A DNA stretch of 5,593 bases from a bacterium (GTDB lineage: Bacteria > Zixibacteria > MSB-5A5 > GN15 > FEB-12). Below, piece by piece: positions 5,383-5,593 of this stretch (the stretch's first letter is position 1; each line of letters begins with the position of its first letter). A model generated the notes under the pieces. That model was given only the letters and a program-made list of their open reading frames with translations. It was not told the origin of the DNA and ran no database searches. The position numbers were made by a program, and so were the translations under genes. Location of the stretch: positions 1 to 5,593 of the forward strand of contig JAUXBJ010000156.1 in the NCBI GenBank assembly GCA_030619425.1. The letters are read 5' to 3'.

Positions 5383-5593
5383 TTAACGCTTATGCCTCTT
5401 AACAATCGACTGAATGCTCTCACACACCCGGTCAACCTCGACCAGCTTCAGAGTGGGATAGAACGGTAACGACACCACGCGGCGACCAGCGTAGGTGGCG
5501 TTTGGAAAAAACTGCGGAGACAATCCCAGATGATCTCTGTAAAACGACAACTCGAATATCGGCTGGTAATGGACACCGCATTCGATACCGCGC
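5383..5593 (-). CDS. DegT/DnrJ/EryC1/StrS-family sugar aminotransferase, C-terminal end only
   Basis: The last 69 residues of a reverse-strand gene whose start lies beyond the right edge. The fragment has the family's C-terminal pattern: GIECGVHYQPI near its start (compare the GI..GVHY.P motif), FYRDHLG, FPNATYAGRRVVSLPFYP (compare FPNAE....SLP.YP) and a final amphipathic helix EVDRVCESIQSIVKRHKR. Family members are PLP-dependent enzymes that aminate nucleotide-linked keto sugars for lipopolysaccharide O-antigen, capsule, flagellin glycans or antibiotics. The PLP-binding lysine is outside the window, so activity and substrate cannot be judged. The HYQP stretch is reminiscent of PseC/LegC-type enzymes, but that is not decisive. 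A surface-polysaccharide cluster may continue to the right. Confidence 0.85.
   Translation of the reverse strand, partial: RGIECGVHYQPIFELSFYRDHLGLSPQFFPNATYAGRRVVSLPFYPTLKLVEVDRVCESIQSIVKRHKR

Noticed and set aside
1..5593. A novel defence, mobile or RNA-based system
   Set aside because: No transposase, integrase, toxin-antitoxin pair, direct-repeat array, tRNA or structured RNA was seen. All sizeable genes belong to known families.

Overview
The window is an ordinary-looking piece of a bacterial chromosome with moderate to high GC. It carries a four-gene envelope/isoprenoid operon on the minus strand, a divergent metal-dependent amidohydrolase on the plus strand, and the tail of a sugar aminotransferase gene entering from the right on the minus strand. 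The organism is a diderm-type bacterium. Its signal peptidase I resembles Bacteroidetes/Chlorobi-type (FCB group) enzymes, with SMxxTLLVGDFL around the catalytic serine and a KRCIAVAGD lysine box. It also uses the MEP isoprenoid pathway (dxr) and has a lipoprotein cyclophilin. An uncultured FCB lineage (for example Zixibacteria-like) is my best guess, but this is inference and nothing in the window settles it.

Layout, read in the direction of the minus-strand operon. A near-consensus sigma70-type promoter (TTGACA, 17 bp, TATATT; 3821-3793) drives a lipoprotein cyclophilin peptidyl-prolyl isomerase (3751-3035, GTG start). After 61 bp comes dxr (2973-1804). Its TAA stop overlaps the rseP start by one base (1804-734), which suggests translational coupling. 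A 95-bp gap then leads to lepB, which starts at 638 and runs off the left edge. RseP and LepB both handle signal peptides and membrane-protein turnover, the cyclophilin folds exported proteins, and Dxr supplies precursors for undecaprenyl phosphate and quinones. The operon therefore reads as an envelope-biogenesis unit.

Right of the operon, a 201-bp divergent region (3752-3952) holds the operon promoter and a plausible weaker promoter for the plus-strand amidohydrolase (3953-5284). That gene's start is fixed by a perfect AGGAGG. It looks somewhat lower in GC and richer in AGA/AGG codons than the operon. It has the amidohydrolase metal-site motifs except for the usual strand-5 histidine. A 98-bp convergent gap with a GC-rich imperfect hairpin separates it from the 3' end of a DegT/DnrJ/EryC1/StrS-family aminotransferase (5593-5383).

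I found no RNA genes, CRISPR arrays, insertion sequences or other mobile elements, and no convincing evidence for an undescribed system. The most useful leads are the unusual metal site of the amidohydrolase, the gene make-up of the operon, and two short hairpins that may belong to dispersed repeat families.
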